Shown here piece by piece: positions 44,501 through 59,500 of a DNA stretch of 64,000 bases. Below the pieces are notes generated by a model that had not been told where the DNA came from, made no database searches, and was given only the letters and a program-made list of their open reading frames with translations. The position numbers and the translations under genes were made by a program. Source of the DNA: Capitulum mitella (lineage: Eukaryota > Arthropoda > Thecostraca > Pollicipedomorpha > Pollicipedidae); NCBI GenBank assembly GCA_030062745.1, contig CP099845.1, positions 16,284,903 to 16,348,902 of the forward strand. Direction: 5' to 3'. Each line of letters begins with the position of its first letter. Positions within the stretch are counted from its first letter, which is position 1.

Positions 44501-47500
44501 TTAACCTTTTCAATCTCAGGGACTTTGAACTTTGCTTACAGTTTTGTCAGAGATTATCAGATTGTAGCACCCCATACCTACCGATCTGCATGTAATTGGA
44601 CATAGTAATGCAACAGCGCCTCGGTTATGTCATGCGATTGAAAGAATTCCGAGTGGAACTTGTCGATTAGAGTCATCCAAACAGAACTATGTACCTGAAA
44701 AACCAAGCTGGCTACCTGTTGAACGTTAACATCGGGGGATACATCAGTCTTCTGTAGCTGGTGGAAAGGCCAGGTCGAGGTAACTGCTGGGGGAACAATC
44801 AGGCATCTGGGGGTAATCGGTTATGGAGCGTGCCGACTGATCCTGACCGTTCTGCGGGTCGGTTGTGGAGCGACCCGGGAGATCTGACTATTTTGGTGGA
44901 CAGTAAGGGAGATGCTCGGAAGATGGGTCTGTTTTGATGGTCTGCTATGGAGCGAGCCAGCGAAGGCGGTGTGTAGAGGCCGGTCTAGTGTTGAGCGGAC
45001 TGTACAGCCGACGGCGTGCGGTCGCTGTTCGGCTCAGAGGCCGCCGGTCTAGTGTTGAGCGGGCTGTACAGCCGACGGCGTGCGGTCGCTGTTCGGCTCA
45101 GAGGCCGCCGGTCTAGTGTTGAGCGGGCTGTACAGCCGACGGCGTGCGGTCGCTGTTCGGCTCAGAGGCCGCCGGTCTAGTGTTGAGCGGGCTGTACAGC
45201 CGACGGCGTGCGGTCGCTGTTCGGCTCAGAGGCCGCCGGTCTAGTGTTGAGCGGGCTGTACAGCCGACGGCGTGCGGTCGCTGTTCGGCTCAGAGGCCGC
45301 CGGTCTAGTGTTGAGCGGGCTGTACAGCCGACGGCGTGCGGTCGCTGTTCGGCTCAGAGGCCGCCGGTCTAGTGTTGAGCGGGCTGTACAGCCGGCGGCG
45401 TGCGGTCGCTGTTCGGCTCAGAGGCCGCCGGTCTAGTGTTGAGCGGGCTGTACAGCCGACGGCGTGCGGTCGCTGTTCGGCTCAGAGGCCGCCGGTCTAG
45501 TGTTGAGCGGGCTGTACAGCCGGCGGCGTGCGGTCGCTGTTCGGCTCAGAGGCCGCCGGTCTAGTGTTGAGCGGACTGTACAGCCGGCGGCGTGCGGTCG
45601 CTGCTTGGCTCAGAGGCCGCCGGTCTAGTGTTGAGCGGACTGTACAGCCGACGGCGTGCGGTCGCTATTCGGCTCAGAGGCCGCCGGTCTAGTGTTGAGC
45701 GGGCTGTACAGCCGGCGGCGTGCGGTCGCTGTTCGGCTCAGAGGCCGCCGGTCTAGTGTTGAGCGGGCTGTACAGCCGACGGCGTGCGGTCGCTGTTCGG
45801 CTCAGAGGCCGCCGGTCTAGTGTTGAGCGGGCTGTACAGCCGGCGGCGTGCGGTCGCTGTTCGGCTCAGAGGCCGCCGGTCTAGTGTTGAGCGGACTGTA
45901 CAGCCGGCGGCGTGCGGTCGCTGCTTGGCTCAGAGGCCGCCGGTCTAGTGTTGAGCGGACTGTACAGCCGACGGCGTGCGGTCGCTATTCGGCTCAGAGG
46001 CCGCCGGTCTAGTGTTGAGCGGGCTGTACAGCCGGCGGCGTGCGGTCGCTGTTCGGCTCAGAGGCCGCCGGGCCGGCACTGGGCCGTCTCCCCACCTTGG
46101 GTCGACTGTTTGCTCAGCCTGTATCAGCGTCGGCCGCAGCGTCGCCGCCTATCGCGGCTGGGCGTTGGCGTCCCAGTGTGGCTCGGCAGTGGCCCGTGAT
46201 TGGGCCGTGTCGGCGGGTGAACCGGGCCGCGCATATGTCGCAGGACGTGGAGAACATTTACGACCGGATCGTCGGCAGCCGTCGAGGTACTGGTCGCGGG
46301 CCGGGCGGCCGCGGTCCCGCCGGCCCGGACGTGGCGAGGCGCGGCCCCGGCGGCTAGTGATGAATCAACGCCCCTTCCTCCCAGCCGTGCTGCGGCACCA
46401 GTCTGACCCAGGCGCCGTTGGGTGGCCTTGGCCCTGACGACGGCCCAGGGCGGTTTGAATGATTGGGGCCGGACGTCCGACGTGGGGTGGGCGCCGGCGT
46501 GGTCTGGCTGCTGACGTGACTGCGCCGTCCGACGCGCGGTGACTGGGCCGTTGCTGGCGACTGAAGACGGGACCGGGTGTGGCCGGCGCCGCGCCGAGCC
46601 GAGCCGCGCCGCGCCGAGCCGCCCGTCGGCTGACAGGGTCGATCGTCGACGGTCGGCTGCCGCCGGGAAGTAGAGCAGCAGAGGAGCGGAGGTCGCGGTG
46701 TAGGTATTGGACTCTGCCGCGCCCCGCTGACAGCATGGGTACTGTCGAGGATAACTCAGCTCCAGCTCCGACAGGACGATCGCTGTCCAGGGTAACTCAG
46801 GTTCAGCTCTGACAGGACGGCCGCTGTCCGGGGTAAATCAGGTCCAGTTCCAACAGGACGGCCGCTGTCCAGGGTAACTGAGGTTCAGCTCCGACAGCAC
46901 GGTCACAGGACGGTCTCAGCTGACTCTGCTGGAAGTAACCGATTGGCGGGTTTCCCAGCTGATTGCCATTAGCATACAACAGTTGAAATGATACACTCAT
47001 AGACGTATGGGGACGGTTCGCATTGTCAGGCCTGGTACAGGTCACGGAAAATAGGAAAGCAACCTGAAGCGCGTTGTGCTGTTGCTGGAATGCTTTCATT
47101 TATTTAGTTTCATGGACGATGAATGGATTTCATGGATTTCAGGTCTCATTTATTGTTTAGTTTCATGGAGCGTTCTCATTTATTTCCTGACGATCATCAC
47201 TATGTTCTAGGTGAACGTGAGAATGTACAGAAGAAGACGTTTACGAAGTGGGTCAACTCGCACCTGGTGCGCGTGCAGTGCCGCACCGCCGACCTGTACA
47301 CCGATCTCAGAGATGGCCGCTACCTCCTCAAGCTGTTGGAGGTGCTCTCCGGCGAGCGACTGGTGAGTGCCACTGCGCGGAGTCCGGCCCACCTGCGTCT
47401 CATTGGGCTGGCGCCCGGCCGGCCTGTCGGCGTCCGTCCAGTGGTGTTGCCCGTGGTGTCGCCGTGTTGGGGCGGACTGACTGGGGAGACGACGGACGAT

Positions 47501-50500
47501 GTCAAGCAATGGCTTCACTTGTCACTGTGTCCGGGGCTGAAGATAACGCCACAGAAGCCGGACGGCGTATGACTCCGAGCCCGCTCCGGCGGCTGTGCCG
47601 TGTGTGCGAGGCTCTCTGGCCCGCCCTCTTCACTACCGTCCCATTACACTGCGGGCATCCTGTGGTTAGCCCGCGTCACGCAGTCACGTGCCACGCGGCG
47701 TGGCGCGTTCGACGCTGTTGTGGCGGGAACATTGTTCGGCGACCCGGTCGAGCCTGTTTGCTGCGGTCCGGTTATCGGTGTTTCTGGTCGAGGAGTTTAC
47801 CAGGATCCCAGGTCGGCGGCGGACCTGTTTGTATTGGGACGATGCTGTTCGGGCGAACAGTACGCTTCCGGCTGCCGCTCCGGCGGGAGGCCTGACGCTG
47901 CCTGGTGACACTTGTACCTTTACATTGTGCAGTAATGACCCCCCCCCCCTCTTCGTAAAGTCTGCCTCCGGCTGGCAGCCGTTGGCCCAACTGGATCGTG
48001 CCACATCACAGGTAATGGTTATGTCCTTGATACAGGGGTCTACGGCAATTTTCTTTGCAGCGATTTTCCTGGTCTGCGTATGTACGAAACACTTTAAAAA
48101 ATAATCACGGCGCCAAGTACAATATCAGAGACAAAAGAAGGCTCTGACATCTCCTAGATGATTGTGGGGGCATACTGGCGAGCGCCGAGGTAACAGACTC
48201 GAAACCGTTTTGCCCGGAAGGAGACAGCAGCGCTGTGACCACAGGAGCTACCTGTCACGTCTTTGACGTTTTTAGCCCAACACTAAGCAACAGCAACATG
48301 ACGAGCTGCGATAGGATTGCGAACGGCCAGCACGACCCAGGCAGCTTTAAAGGAAGTCAGATCCGGACATGACCAGACCTTCAAGAGCAAGAGTATGTGC
48401 TAACGCGATGGCTAGCACATATCACTGAGCTGGCTGATCCGAATTGCCAAACTTATTGACTGGTACAAGTACGTATTTCGTGCGATACCAGATAATGGTG
48501 ATTTCGACCGTCGCGACTACACCAACCAGTTTTGATATTTCAAGAAGGTATATCGGACAACTCTGTGGGCAGAATGTTCTAGAAAGTGTTGAAAACCATC
48601 TCCGATCACATCTAATGTTCTAAAAAGTGTTGAAAACCATGTCCGACCACATCTTTTATTGCATCGTGACGTGTAGGGGGCGTTCAGGTTAGGGTCGTAT
48701 TTTCTCAGAGCCAGCAAACATGAAATAGAGGTGCGACCTCGTATGGTAGCCAAGAAAAAGGGCAAACAAACATTGCTGTATGTTGAAATGGTATTCCTAG
48801 TTGTTTGCAGGTTCTTAAGCCTGCTGGTGGTCATATCGTGGTTTAGCCCACACTATCCCCATTAGTGGTTATCCACGGGAATGCTCCCTCACAGGTCCGC
48901 CTGGACACTAATGAGACTACGTTGTCACCTGCGAAAATGCTGAGTTAAGAACAGTACACGTGACGGGTAGCTCCTGTGGTCAGAGCGCTGTTGTCGCCTT
49001 CTTGGCAAAACGGTTTCGAGTCTGTCACCTCGGCGCTCGCCAGCGCGTAGCCCCGATCACCTGGGAGATAGTTGGTAGAAGGTCGTGGTCACTATCGCTT
49101 CGTTATGTCGTGTCTATGAGAGATTGTGGTTTTTCGCCACAAAATCAGCCGTTCACTGGAATTGAACGATCTGGTGTGGGTGCGTGCAGCAAGTTCTGTT
49201 TCCCACAAACTCAGGTCCCAAATGTCATCCTGGTGGATTCTTGGGGCCAAATAATAGCAGAAATTAAAGGAACGTACCTGACCACAAAGATAGCTCATTT
49301 GGTTAGTCCCTCCCTTGTTACTTAAGAAGCCACGAGTTCACGGCTGGCAAAAGCCGCATGATGCGGGAACGGTTCCCGCACAGATCTGTTCCAGGGTGAT
49401 CCATTCTTTTGCCTCTCGTGTAGTCAGCGATAGCTTTGTCACGTTTACGCATGATAATGCCCTGGCCGTGAGAAGTTTGGCATGGTTTTGTCCCTTCGCA
49501 ATTTGCTCAGTTTGGCATTGTTCCACATGTTTTATATGTTTCGTTTGTAATCATAATTTACTTCAGGCGCACCGACAGCAAGTGTTTGTCGCCATTGTTG
49601 GAACGTCTGCGCACTGTATTTATGAGCCCTGCTGTCTAGGATCGTCTTCATGTTGCTGTACGGCCTTGGGTCGTGTTACAACTGGTACCTTGTGCTTCAG
49701 CCGCGTCCCACCAAGGGCAAGATGCGAATCCACTGTCTGGAGAACGTGGAGAAGGCGTTGCAGTTTCTACGGGAGCAGCGCGTGCACCTGGAGAACCTGG
49801 GTGCCCACGACGTGGTGGACGGCAACCCGCGGCTGACGCTTGGTCTCATCTGGACCATCATCCTGCGCTTCCAGGTGCACACTCTGAGCTGCTGCCTTCC
49901 AGTTGTATTGTCACTGGGGTGGTCAACCTGGCTACACTGTCACTGGAACAGTCCACATGCGTGCACTGTCACTGGGGCAATCTGGGGCAGTCCGACCAGC
50001 TGCACTGTTACTGGAGCCGTCCAGCGGGCTGCACTGTTGGTCAGAGCAGTTGATCGGCGTAGCTGCGGACTGCAGCGTGAGGTGGTCGCATTCATGGGCA
50101 TTGTGACAAAAATTGGGCGCGTCCCGACCCACTGTGTATCGCGCTCCAGTGCGGGCCTCGTAGTCCTGGTTGGCTGAGGCGGTGTATATGACCGACCTAG
50201 TATAGTGCCCTGTTATTCTGCTGCCAGATCCAAGATATCACAATCGAGGAGACCGACTCGAAGGAGACGCGTTCCGCCAAGGACGCGCTGCTGCTGTGGT
50301 GCCAGATGAAGACGGCCGGCTACCACAACGTCAATATCCGCAACTTCACCACCTCGTGGCGCGACGGTCTGGCCTTCAACGCGCTCATCCACAAGCACCG
50401 CCCCGACCTGATTCAGTATGAGAAGCTAAGCAAGGCCAACCCGATGCACAACCTGAACAACGCCTTCAACGTGGCCGAGTCCCAGCTTGGACTGACCAAG

Positions 50501-53500
50501 CTGCTGGACGCTGAAGGTGAGTACTGTGCCGTGCTGCGTCCAGGGGCCGGAGCACCCAACATCTGTCCGTCGGGCCAGATGGTCGTGGTGATTCTCTGAT
50601 AGGAATCCGACATGTACTGTAGTATCGTGATGTGTAATCCCGCACAGGACCCAATAGACGACGACCGTTCACTTTTTCTGAAACTCACGGGTGAGGTGCA
50701 GCCCAATTACCTGAACGCCCTTGCTTTATGTGGAGTCATGGTCATCTGTGATTGTGCTCTTCTTCTGACCCCGTCCCCTCCCGTGATCTGCAGATGTGTG
50801 CATGGAACAGCCGGACGAGAAGTCGATCATCACGTACGTGGTCACCTATTACCACTACTTCTCCAAGATGCGCGCCGAGACAATCCAGTCGAAGCGTATC
50901 GGTAAGGTGGTGGGCACGCTGATGGAGAACGACCACATGATCCATGAGTACGAGAGCCTGACGTCGGAGCTGCTGCGCTGGATCCGTGACACCATCGAAC
51001 AGCTCGGACAGCGCCAGTTCGCCAACTCGCTGCGCGGCGTCCAGGAGCAGCTGGTCCAGTTCAACTCGTACCGCACCGTCGAGAAGCCTCCCAAGTGAGT
51101 CCCGAGAGACGGCCGGCTGCCGACTGCCTAACTGCTGCAGGCGGCCGGCCGCCGCCTCCACATTTTGGTGGCCGCACGTGCCGACTGGGCTGGCCACCTC
51201 CGTTTGGCGAACGAGATCTTCGGATTGTTTCAGCCATGGATAATTTGTCGTTGAAGCCCCTGTTTTGTTACATTGCAGGAAAGAGGTTGAACGTTGTCAT
51301 CTTGACGAGGCTGAAAAGGCTGTGCGCTTTTTACAAGCAAAGCGCCTCGAGTTTTAACGCTGTGAAAGTCAAATGATCCTCTGACGGGGGTGCGCTCCTT
51401 TTTCCGCTCAGGTTCGTGGAGAAGGGTAACCTGGAGGTGCTGTTGTTCACTCTCAAGTCGAAGATGCGTGCCAACAACCAGAGGCCGTACACTCCGCGTG
51501 AAGGCCTCATGATCGCAGACATCAACCGCGCTTGGGAGAAGTAAGTTCCACGCCGAACCCACTGACGGGTTTTTAATGACGGCGTAGTATCCTCCACGTA
51601 ACTGATCCGCTTTGTTGACCTTCACCCGTTTTTAGAACGTCCGGTGTCTAATTGTGTCCTTGTTGTGTTATTCATTGGGAGGTTCTGTTCAGCACGGTTT
51701 TCAGACGTGTTGGAGACCACCATTGAGTCCGAGTGAAAGTCAGAGAGAGTTAAAGTCAGAGTCCCTTTGGATTCTTTTTGATCCCAATGGTCAATGCTGT
51801 GTCATTTTCCCCTGCGGCCGGCGACTGACCAGTTCTAGCTGTGGTACTGTCCAGTCGGTTGTCGTTTTGACTGAGCGGTTGTGCGCGTGCTACAGGTTGG
51901 AGAAGGCCGAGCACGAGCGGGAGCTGGCGCTGCGCGAGGAGCTTATCCGACAGGAGAAGCTGGAGCAGCTGGCGGCCCGATTCGACCGCAAGGCTGGCAT
52001 GCGAGAGACGTGGCTGTCGGAGAACCAGCGACTGGTGTCTCAGGTGCGGCCACCTTTGCTCGTCCAAACTCAGCCTGTTGGCCGGATAGCTCCCCGGGCG
52101 GAAGGTGTGAACGTTCGGAGGTTTTATTCTCCGGCCATTTGATGGGTATGTCTGAATTTCCAGTGCGCAGTAGGCGGTGTTTCTGACTGTTAAGCACAGG
52201 GAAATCTTGAAGCATCCATTGTTAACTCATTTTGGTAGGTTGTGCTAACACAGATAGCTGAGAGTATGTTTGTGGGGCACCGAGTCGTTGCGTTTCGTAA
52301 TCGCGGGGGATGTAAGTATGTTTCCATCACAGCGCACATGTTTTCCCGTTCCTGCGACAGGACAACTTTGGATTCGACCTCACGGCGGTGGAGGCATCCG
52401 CTAAGAAGCACGAGGCGATTGAGACTGACATCCTAGCGTACGAGGAGCGCGTGCTGGCCGTGGTGGCCGTGGCCGAGGAGCTTCAGACAGAGAACTACCA
52501 CGACATCGAGCGGATCAACGCCAGGTGCGTGGCGGCTGCCGGACGGCCCGGTGTGGGCGGCCGGCTCGGACGTTGTCCTCTGTGTCTCGCCGCACGGCCG
52601 GCCCGGTTAAGCTGTCGGCTGTTCGGGTTTCTGGTAAGGCCCGAGGGTGATGTGGTTCTCTGCTGGTTACCCGCGAGGCGCCGTTAACGGCTGTGCAGTC
52701 TGCGCCGGAGCCACGCAGTGTCCGTGTCCTGACCCGGCTCTGCTCTGACCCACAGGAAGGACAACGTGCTCCGCCTGTGGAACTACCTGCTGGAGCTGCT
52801 GCGCGCCCGCCGCATGCGGCTGGAGCTGAGTCTGCAGCTGCAGCAGAACTTCCAGGAGATGCTGTACATCCTGGACAGCATGGAGGAGCACAAGATGCGT
52901 CTGCTGTCGGACGACTACGGCAAACACCTGATGGGTGTGGAGGATCTGTTGTCGAAGCACGCTCTGATCGAGGTACGTCCTGACTTATCTCTGGGATCAA
53001 CATAATGACGGGTATGTCCCCTCAGACCGCGCTGTTAGGACAAAATCATTGGTGCTTATAATCGCAGTTATTTCGGATTGACAGATGTGTTCGCATTGTT
53101 GGTGTTTTTGGACGAGGATTTATATGTACTTTAGAATCCTCTGACTCACTTTTGTTGTAGATGTCCATGATGCGTCATGAAGGATCTGGTGAACAGAGAC
53201 GGTCAGTCGATAAGAGTCCGGCAGAAGGATGCGATGAAGTATGTTTTTCTGCCCTCCGACGTCTGATGCTGACTGAAGGAACCTCCCAACGTTCTTTTGG
53301 TTACCACTGTTCCGCAGGCCGACATCAACGTGCTGGGAGAGCGGGTGAAGACGGTGGTGCAGCACTCTCGCCGCTTCGTGGACGAGGAGACAGAGGAGGG
53401 CTACCGGCCGTGCGACCCGGCCATTGTGGTCGAACGTGTCCAGCAGCTCGAGGTACGAACCCGGGCTCACTCGGCACCAAATTCACAGTTTCGAAAACGC

Positions 53501-56500
53501 TGCTCGCCTGAGCTGCATCAAAAGAAATCATTCGTGACACTGCAGCCTGCTGGAAATGATAAATCACTTTGCATGCGCTTCTTGTCGTTCAGGTCTCCGC
53601 AGAACACAGAGTCGCATATTTGTAGTCCCTTCATTTGGCTGTTTTCCTAAGATTGATTAATAAAAACACGTCTCTTATCAGCGCAGTGGACAGCTGAGAA
53701 TTGGGCTGCTGGGGATGGTGAGATATTTCCAAAGGTTTTGTGGGGAAGACTTCGAATGACTGCCCGTGGCAAGTGGTCGCGGCTGGCGGCGGGCGGTGCC
53801 ACACGCCGGTTGACGTGAGCGGACCGGCTCCACAGGACGCGTACGCCGAGCTCGTCAAACTGGCGCTGGAGCGGCGCTCCCGGCTCGAGGAGTCGCGCCA
53901 GCTCTGGCAGTTCTACTGGGACATGGCTGAGGAGGAGAACTACATCCGCGAAAAGGAGAACATCCTCAACGCCGCACACATCGGCAATGACCTCGTCACC
54001 GTCCACATCTTGCTGGCCAAACACAAGGTCAGCTGTTCGTAGGCGGCTACCATGACTACGAGAATACCGTGGTAATGGTCCTTGTGCTTTAATCTTCCTC
54101 GTACTGAGGTAACATAATGCGGAAGTATCCAGTCACGTTCGAATCAAGTACGGATCGGACTGGAGCTGAAACTTGGTGGCCGAGTTTCCAGTTATGTCGG
54201 AAAATCCAGTTGCTGTTGCGCTCTTTTATTTGTCTTAAGTACGTTGTTCTTTCTTAGATGCGATTGTTTAACCAGCACAAAGACGGATGCTTACGGGGAT
54301 CTTTTTTTTGTTATGATTTTATTTCCCACGTTTAGCCCACGTATGGAAGTGAATGACACTGAGGTCAGACTTAATGCTAAGCCGAGCTAGTTGCCAGACG
54401 TTGACCCGCCACTCAAATGTTACCAGATACGGAGCAGTGTTGCCCCAGGCTCCGAGCCCGATGTCGCTGTAGGACGCCAAATGTAGATGCTTGTTTTTGG
54501 ACCGGAGCCCATTGTCTGTCACGTACCGGACTATGTTCCTGCCTGGTTCGTTAGCCACCTGCCCGCAGTGACGTCCCTGGGTTCGTGTTTGGTTTTCGGC
54601 GGTGCCTCGGGCGTGGTTTGTCGGCGGTGTTTGGCGTGCTGGGCGGAGCACCGAGCTTCGTGTACCTTCAGCTGGCTGGGGCCGGCTTGTGCTCAGAGTG
54701 CGGCGGCCTCCGGCAGGCGCTGGAGGACGACTTGGCCGCGCACGAGTCGCAGCTCCTGGCGGTCACCCAAGTCGGCGACGAGCTGGTGAACCAGGGACAC
54801 TTCGGCGCCGACCGCATCCGAGGCCGCATCGACGAGATCGTGGACATGTGGAACCGACTGAAGGAGCGTGCCGAGCGGCGGCGCCAGCAGCTGGAGCAGG
54901 CCATCGGCTACCACCAGTACTTCGCCGACGCCGACGACGTCGACGCCTGGATGCTGGACACGCTGCGACTGGTGTCTTCTGACGACGTTGGCAACGACGA
55001 GGGTAGCGTCCAGAACCTGCTGAAGAAGCATAAGGACGTGGACGACGACATGAAGAGCTACCAGCAGACGATCGAACAGCTGCATGCGCAGGCTCGCGAG
55101 ATCGGGCCCGAGTACCGCGAGAGTCCGGAGGTCAAGGAACGGATCGACAGCATCGACAACAGGTACTAACTGGCAATCGGGTCTGTTCGCCGTCCGATGG
55201 ACTGATTGTAAGCTTATGTTTCTAACTATGGAATGTTAATTGGTAACGCTTCATGATATTCCGTGTCCACGCATTGCCGTCGGTTGGTATGCGTTGGAAA
55301 TCATAACCGACTGGCGTTTTTAGAATGATGCGATGGCAATTTGTCACGTGGAGCCGACCGTAGCATCGTCACAGCTGCCTGATGGTAGGGATCGGTACAT
55401 AGCCTGCGGTTGGACCGCTGATTTATGGCCACTATAGGCAGCTGATGTACTCCGTCTCCTTCAGGTACCGTGAGCTGAACGAGCTGGGACAGCTGCGCAA
55501 ACAGCGCCTGCTAGACGCCATGTCGTTGTACAGGCTGTTCTCGGAGGCCCAGCGCGTCGACCAGTGGATCACCGAAAAGGTAACCTCTCCCGCTGTCGGC
55601 CCAGGAGCGCCAGCTGCCGCTCACGCCAGCTGCAAGTGGTAGGCGCAGGTGCTGGCGGTCGGAGACTGTCTGCATCTGGTCGCGCCTTGTTAACATGCTC
55701 GCGCGGGCTGGATACCGTCGCGACACGCCGGATACTGATGACGTGTGGACGCGGGGTGGCTGATGGTGCCGTGTCGCCGCAGGAGCGCATGCTGAACACG
55801 ATGGTGCCTGGTGACGACAAGGACGTCGAAGACGTGGAGATCCTTAAGCACCAGTACGAAGGCTTCGACAACGAAATGAACGCCAACGTCAGCCGCATGG
55901 GCGTGGTGAACGAACTGGCCAAGCAGCTTCTGCAGGTGGAACACCCCAACAGCGAGGAGATTGTCGCCAAGCAGAGCGAGGTCAGTGTCTCCTCCGCTGC
56001 CTGTGACATTGAGTCTGTTATCTCCCCGAGCACGTCAACAGAGGGAAGCTGACGGACAGGCAGAGGGAATCGGACCTCTTGTCACGCCTTAAAACAGACG
56101 CCCGGTGCCCAGGGTATCGTGAGCAGCAGTATAAAGGCTGCTGAAGCCGGCTGCGAAAAACGGTACATTATCTTTTCCGCCAGGCGGGCAACCACTTGTT
56201 ATTTCTTTGACATTGTTCTTTCTCTGGTCGTTCGTTCATTTCGGGTCATTACTGGAAGAACCGGGAGGGGGGGGGGGCGATCACGGCAGTTGGGAGCGTG
56301 CAGCTGACACTTTCCTTGGCTCATTTTCAGCTGAACGAGAAGTGGTCAGCGCTTCGGGACAAGGCCGAAAAGAAGAAGGAGGAGCTGGAGAGCGCTCACT
56401 CTTACCAGACGTTCCACATCGAGATCCGCGAGACTGTTAGCTGGATCGAGGAGAAGACGAAGCTGCTGCACCAGACGGAGGGTCTGGGCTCGGACCTGGT

Positions 56501-59500
56501 CAGTGGTGGCGGCCGGCGCTGGCCGCCGGCATCTGTGGCCGGATCGGCAGCCGAGTCATACGGCCAGCTCAGAAACAGCTGACGACGCCCGACCGGCCGC
56601 ACGGACAGTATGCCGGCTGGTCGGTTGGCTTCAACGGCCATTTTGAAAATGTTAATTCATGAATGCACATCATAGTCTTTCTATCCGTTTTTAGCACAGA
56701 GCTATTTCTATGTCTAGTTTTTACTTCTCACTTCATGCATTATTAAACTTTCGAGCAAACGTGGCAAAAAATGTATTTGGGGCTGTTGCATCGGAAAATG
56801 CAAGTAGGCTGTTTTGGCCCGCATTACAACACAACTGATCCTCCGCCGTCGCACCCTGCTTGTGCTCCCGACAATGTTTATACCCTTACCCTCCTCCGAC
56901 CCGACCCTGCCTGTACTCCCCTCTCCTGAGCAGTGTTCACACCCGGACCCTCCTCCGTCCCAGCCCTGCCTGTACTCCCCTCTCCTGAGCAGTGTTCATA
57001 CCCGTACCCTCCTCCGTCCCGACCCTGCCTGTACTCTCCTCTCCTGAGCAGTGTTCATATCCAGACCCTCCTCCGTCCCGACGCTGTTTGTACTCCCATC
57101 TCCTGAGCAGTGTTCATATCCTGACCCTCCTCCGTCCCGACCCTGCCTGTACTCCCTTCTGAGCAGTGTTCATATCCGGACCCTCCTCCGACCCGACCCT
57201 GCCTGTACTCCCCTCTCCTGAGCAGTGTTCACACCCGGACCCTCCTCCGGTCCGACCGCGCCTTTGCAGTGAGTCTGATGCCCTGGGGCTCTGGCTGCCG
57301 CAGGCTGGCATCATGACGCTGCAGCGGAAGCTGAACGGCATGGAGCGAGACATCGCCGCTATCCAAGCCAAGCTTGATGACCTGGAGCAGGAGGCGCAGC
57401 GGATCGAGCAGGAGCGTCCGGACGAGGCGGCCGAAATCCGACGCAACATCAGCCAGCTGCAGGAGGTACGACACACACACACACACACACTGACGACGGC
57501 AGCTGGGGGTGGGAGGGCCGGACCCTGCACAGCATGAGGCTGGACCTGTCCTGGTGCTACGCCGACCCTAGAGATGAAATTGGAATGTGACGTCGAAATA
57601 GGCCGAACATGAGCTGTCAGGATTCGGCTCATAGCTCCCGCGCAAACTGCGGTGTTGAGGAAATGGACTAGATCTGTGCTTCGGCAGTGGCTGATCGAGT
57701 GCACGATTCCTGAAGTTTGGAGGAATTAAAAATGCGTCAGAGACAGTCGATTTTTTGATAGATTTCGGCGATGTTAAGCTGTCAGGTTCATTCATTCCGA
57801 AAGGTGGTATCTGGCTGTTAACAGGCCGTAGTTTGGTCTGTCATGTACCTTTCATATCGGCTTACGTTTTGAGCTTGAATGTGCTGATTGACATCTCTGG
57901 GTTCGCTCCATCTAGCCGTGGAAGGAGATGACGGAGCTGCTGAAGGAGCGCTACTCGAAGTTGGAGGAGGCGGGAGACCTGCACCGTTTCCTGCGCGACC
58001 TGGACCATTTCTCTGCCTGGTTGACCAAAACCCAGACAGACGTGGCCTCTGAGGATATCCCGCAGTCGCTTCCAGAGGCTGAACGCCTGCTGAGCCGTTA
58101 GTACAGCGCCAGACCACTTCTTTAAACGGCCGAAGTACAGCCCTGGCCCGTCGGACAGCTGACGACCATCTCCGGCCCAGCACACAGCTGACAGCTGTCA
58201 GCATGGAGCTAAAATGCCTTTTTTTAAGGACGAGTGTACCAGATCCCTAACTGTACCGCACGCAAATGAAGCCATGTTTTGCGTATTGTGACATCTGACA
58301 CCGTGTAATGGGTCTGTTTAGTGCTGTCTGTCATTTCGTCTGGCCGTCCCCCCCAGAGCATCAGACGATCCGTGAGGAGATCGACAACTACAACGACGAC
58401 TACAAGTCAATGATGGAGTACGGCGAGCGGGTGACGGCTGAGGACGTCACGCCGCCGGATGACCCGCAGTACATGTTCCTGCGCGAGCGGCTCAAGGCGC
58501 TCAAGGACGGGTGAGGGAGCGCGCTGGCTGTCCGGCGCCGGCCGCCCTGCTGGGCCGGGCCGCCCGGCACCAGGCCTTCAGCTGGCGTCGTGCATGAACC
58601 TCTGCAAGGGAGTGCTCCATCGTAACAGGGGCTTTGACGCAGGCATAGTTGTAGGCTGTATGCGAAGAAAGAAGCCACTTTGTAATGTACTTTGTGTCTG
58701 AAAACTGGGCACTTGCACAGGTTAAAGGCGATTTGCCATTGTTTTCCCGTGTGTCCTGTTCGGCCGTATCGTGTTAACAGCTTATAGCTACAGCCATCGC
58801 AGCTTGTTTTCTGTTGACAGCTGTTGTGAAGTATAGTTTTATTCGGGTTGTAGGGCAAAAGTTTTTATCGCAGAAGTTCGTCGGACAAAAGTTCGTCGTG
58901 CAGAAGTCTGTCGTGTAAAGGTTCGTCTAGGGCAAAGGTTCGTCGAGGGTAAAAGTTCGTCGAAGACAAAAATTCGTCGACGTAAGTTCGTCTTGCAGAA
59001 GTTCGTGTATGGCAGAAGTTCAGCTGATACAAAGGTTCGTCTGGGACAAAAGTTCTCTCGGAAGTTCGTCTAGGACAGAAGTTCGTATAAAACAAAAACT
59101 TGCATGGGGCAAAAGTTGTCTACGACAAAAGTCCATTATTTTGAATCACCACCATCGTCACAGAAGTTTGCCTAGAACAAGAGTTCGTCAAGGGCAAAGG
59201 TTTGTGTAGGATAAGTTAATCTCGCAAAGGGGAAAGGTTCGTACTGGAAAAGGTTGGTATCGAACAGATTCATGGGAAAATGTTCGTAAGCGAAAACTTC
59301 CTAAGGAAAAAGGTTCGAAACCAAAGGTTAGTTAACTTAAGGTTCGTATCGGAAAAGGAGCGGACCTAAAATAGTAACTTACCTAACCTAACCTAACCTA
59401 ACATCTTCTTTGGGCCCAACCAGGTCCGATCACACCCTTTATCGGCCTACGGTTTCTAGTGTCCTATACCGCACCTTCGGCGCAAACCCGGAGCAACTCC

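Noticed and set aside
44982-46069. Regular repeats considered as a CRISPR array
   Set aside because: Units are directly adjacent 64-mers without unique spacers, in an animal intron.
53161-53230. Possible extra spectrin exon after a gttgtag acceptor (MSMMRHEGS)
   Set aside because: Exons 9 and 10 join in frame and match the family without extra residues between ALIE and ADIN.
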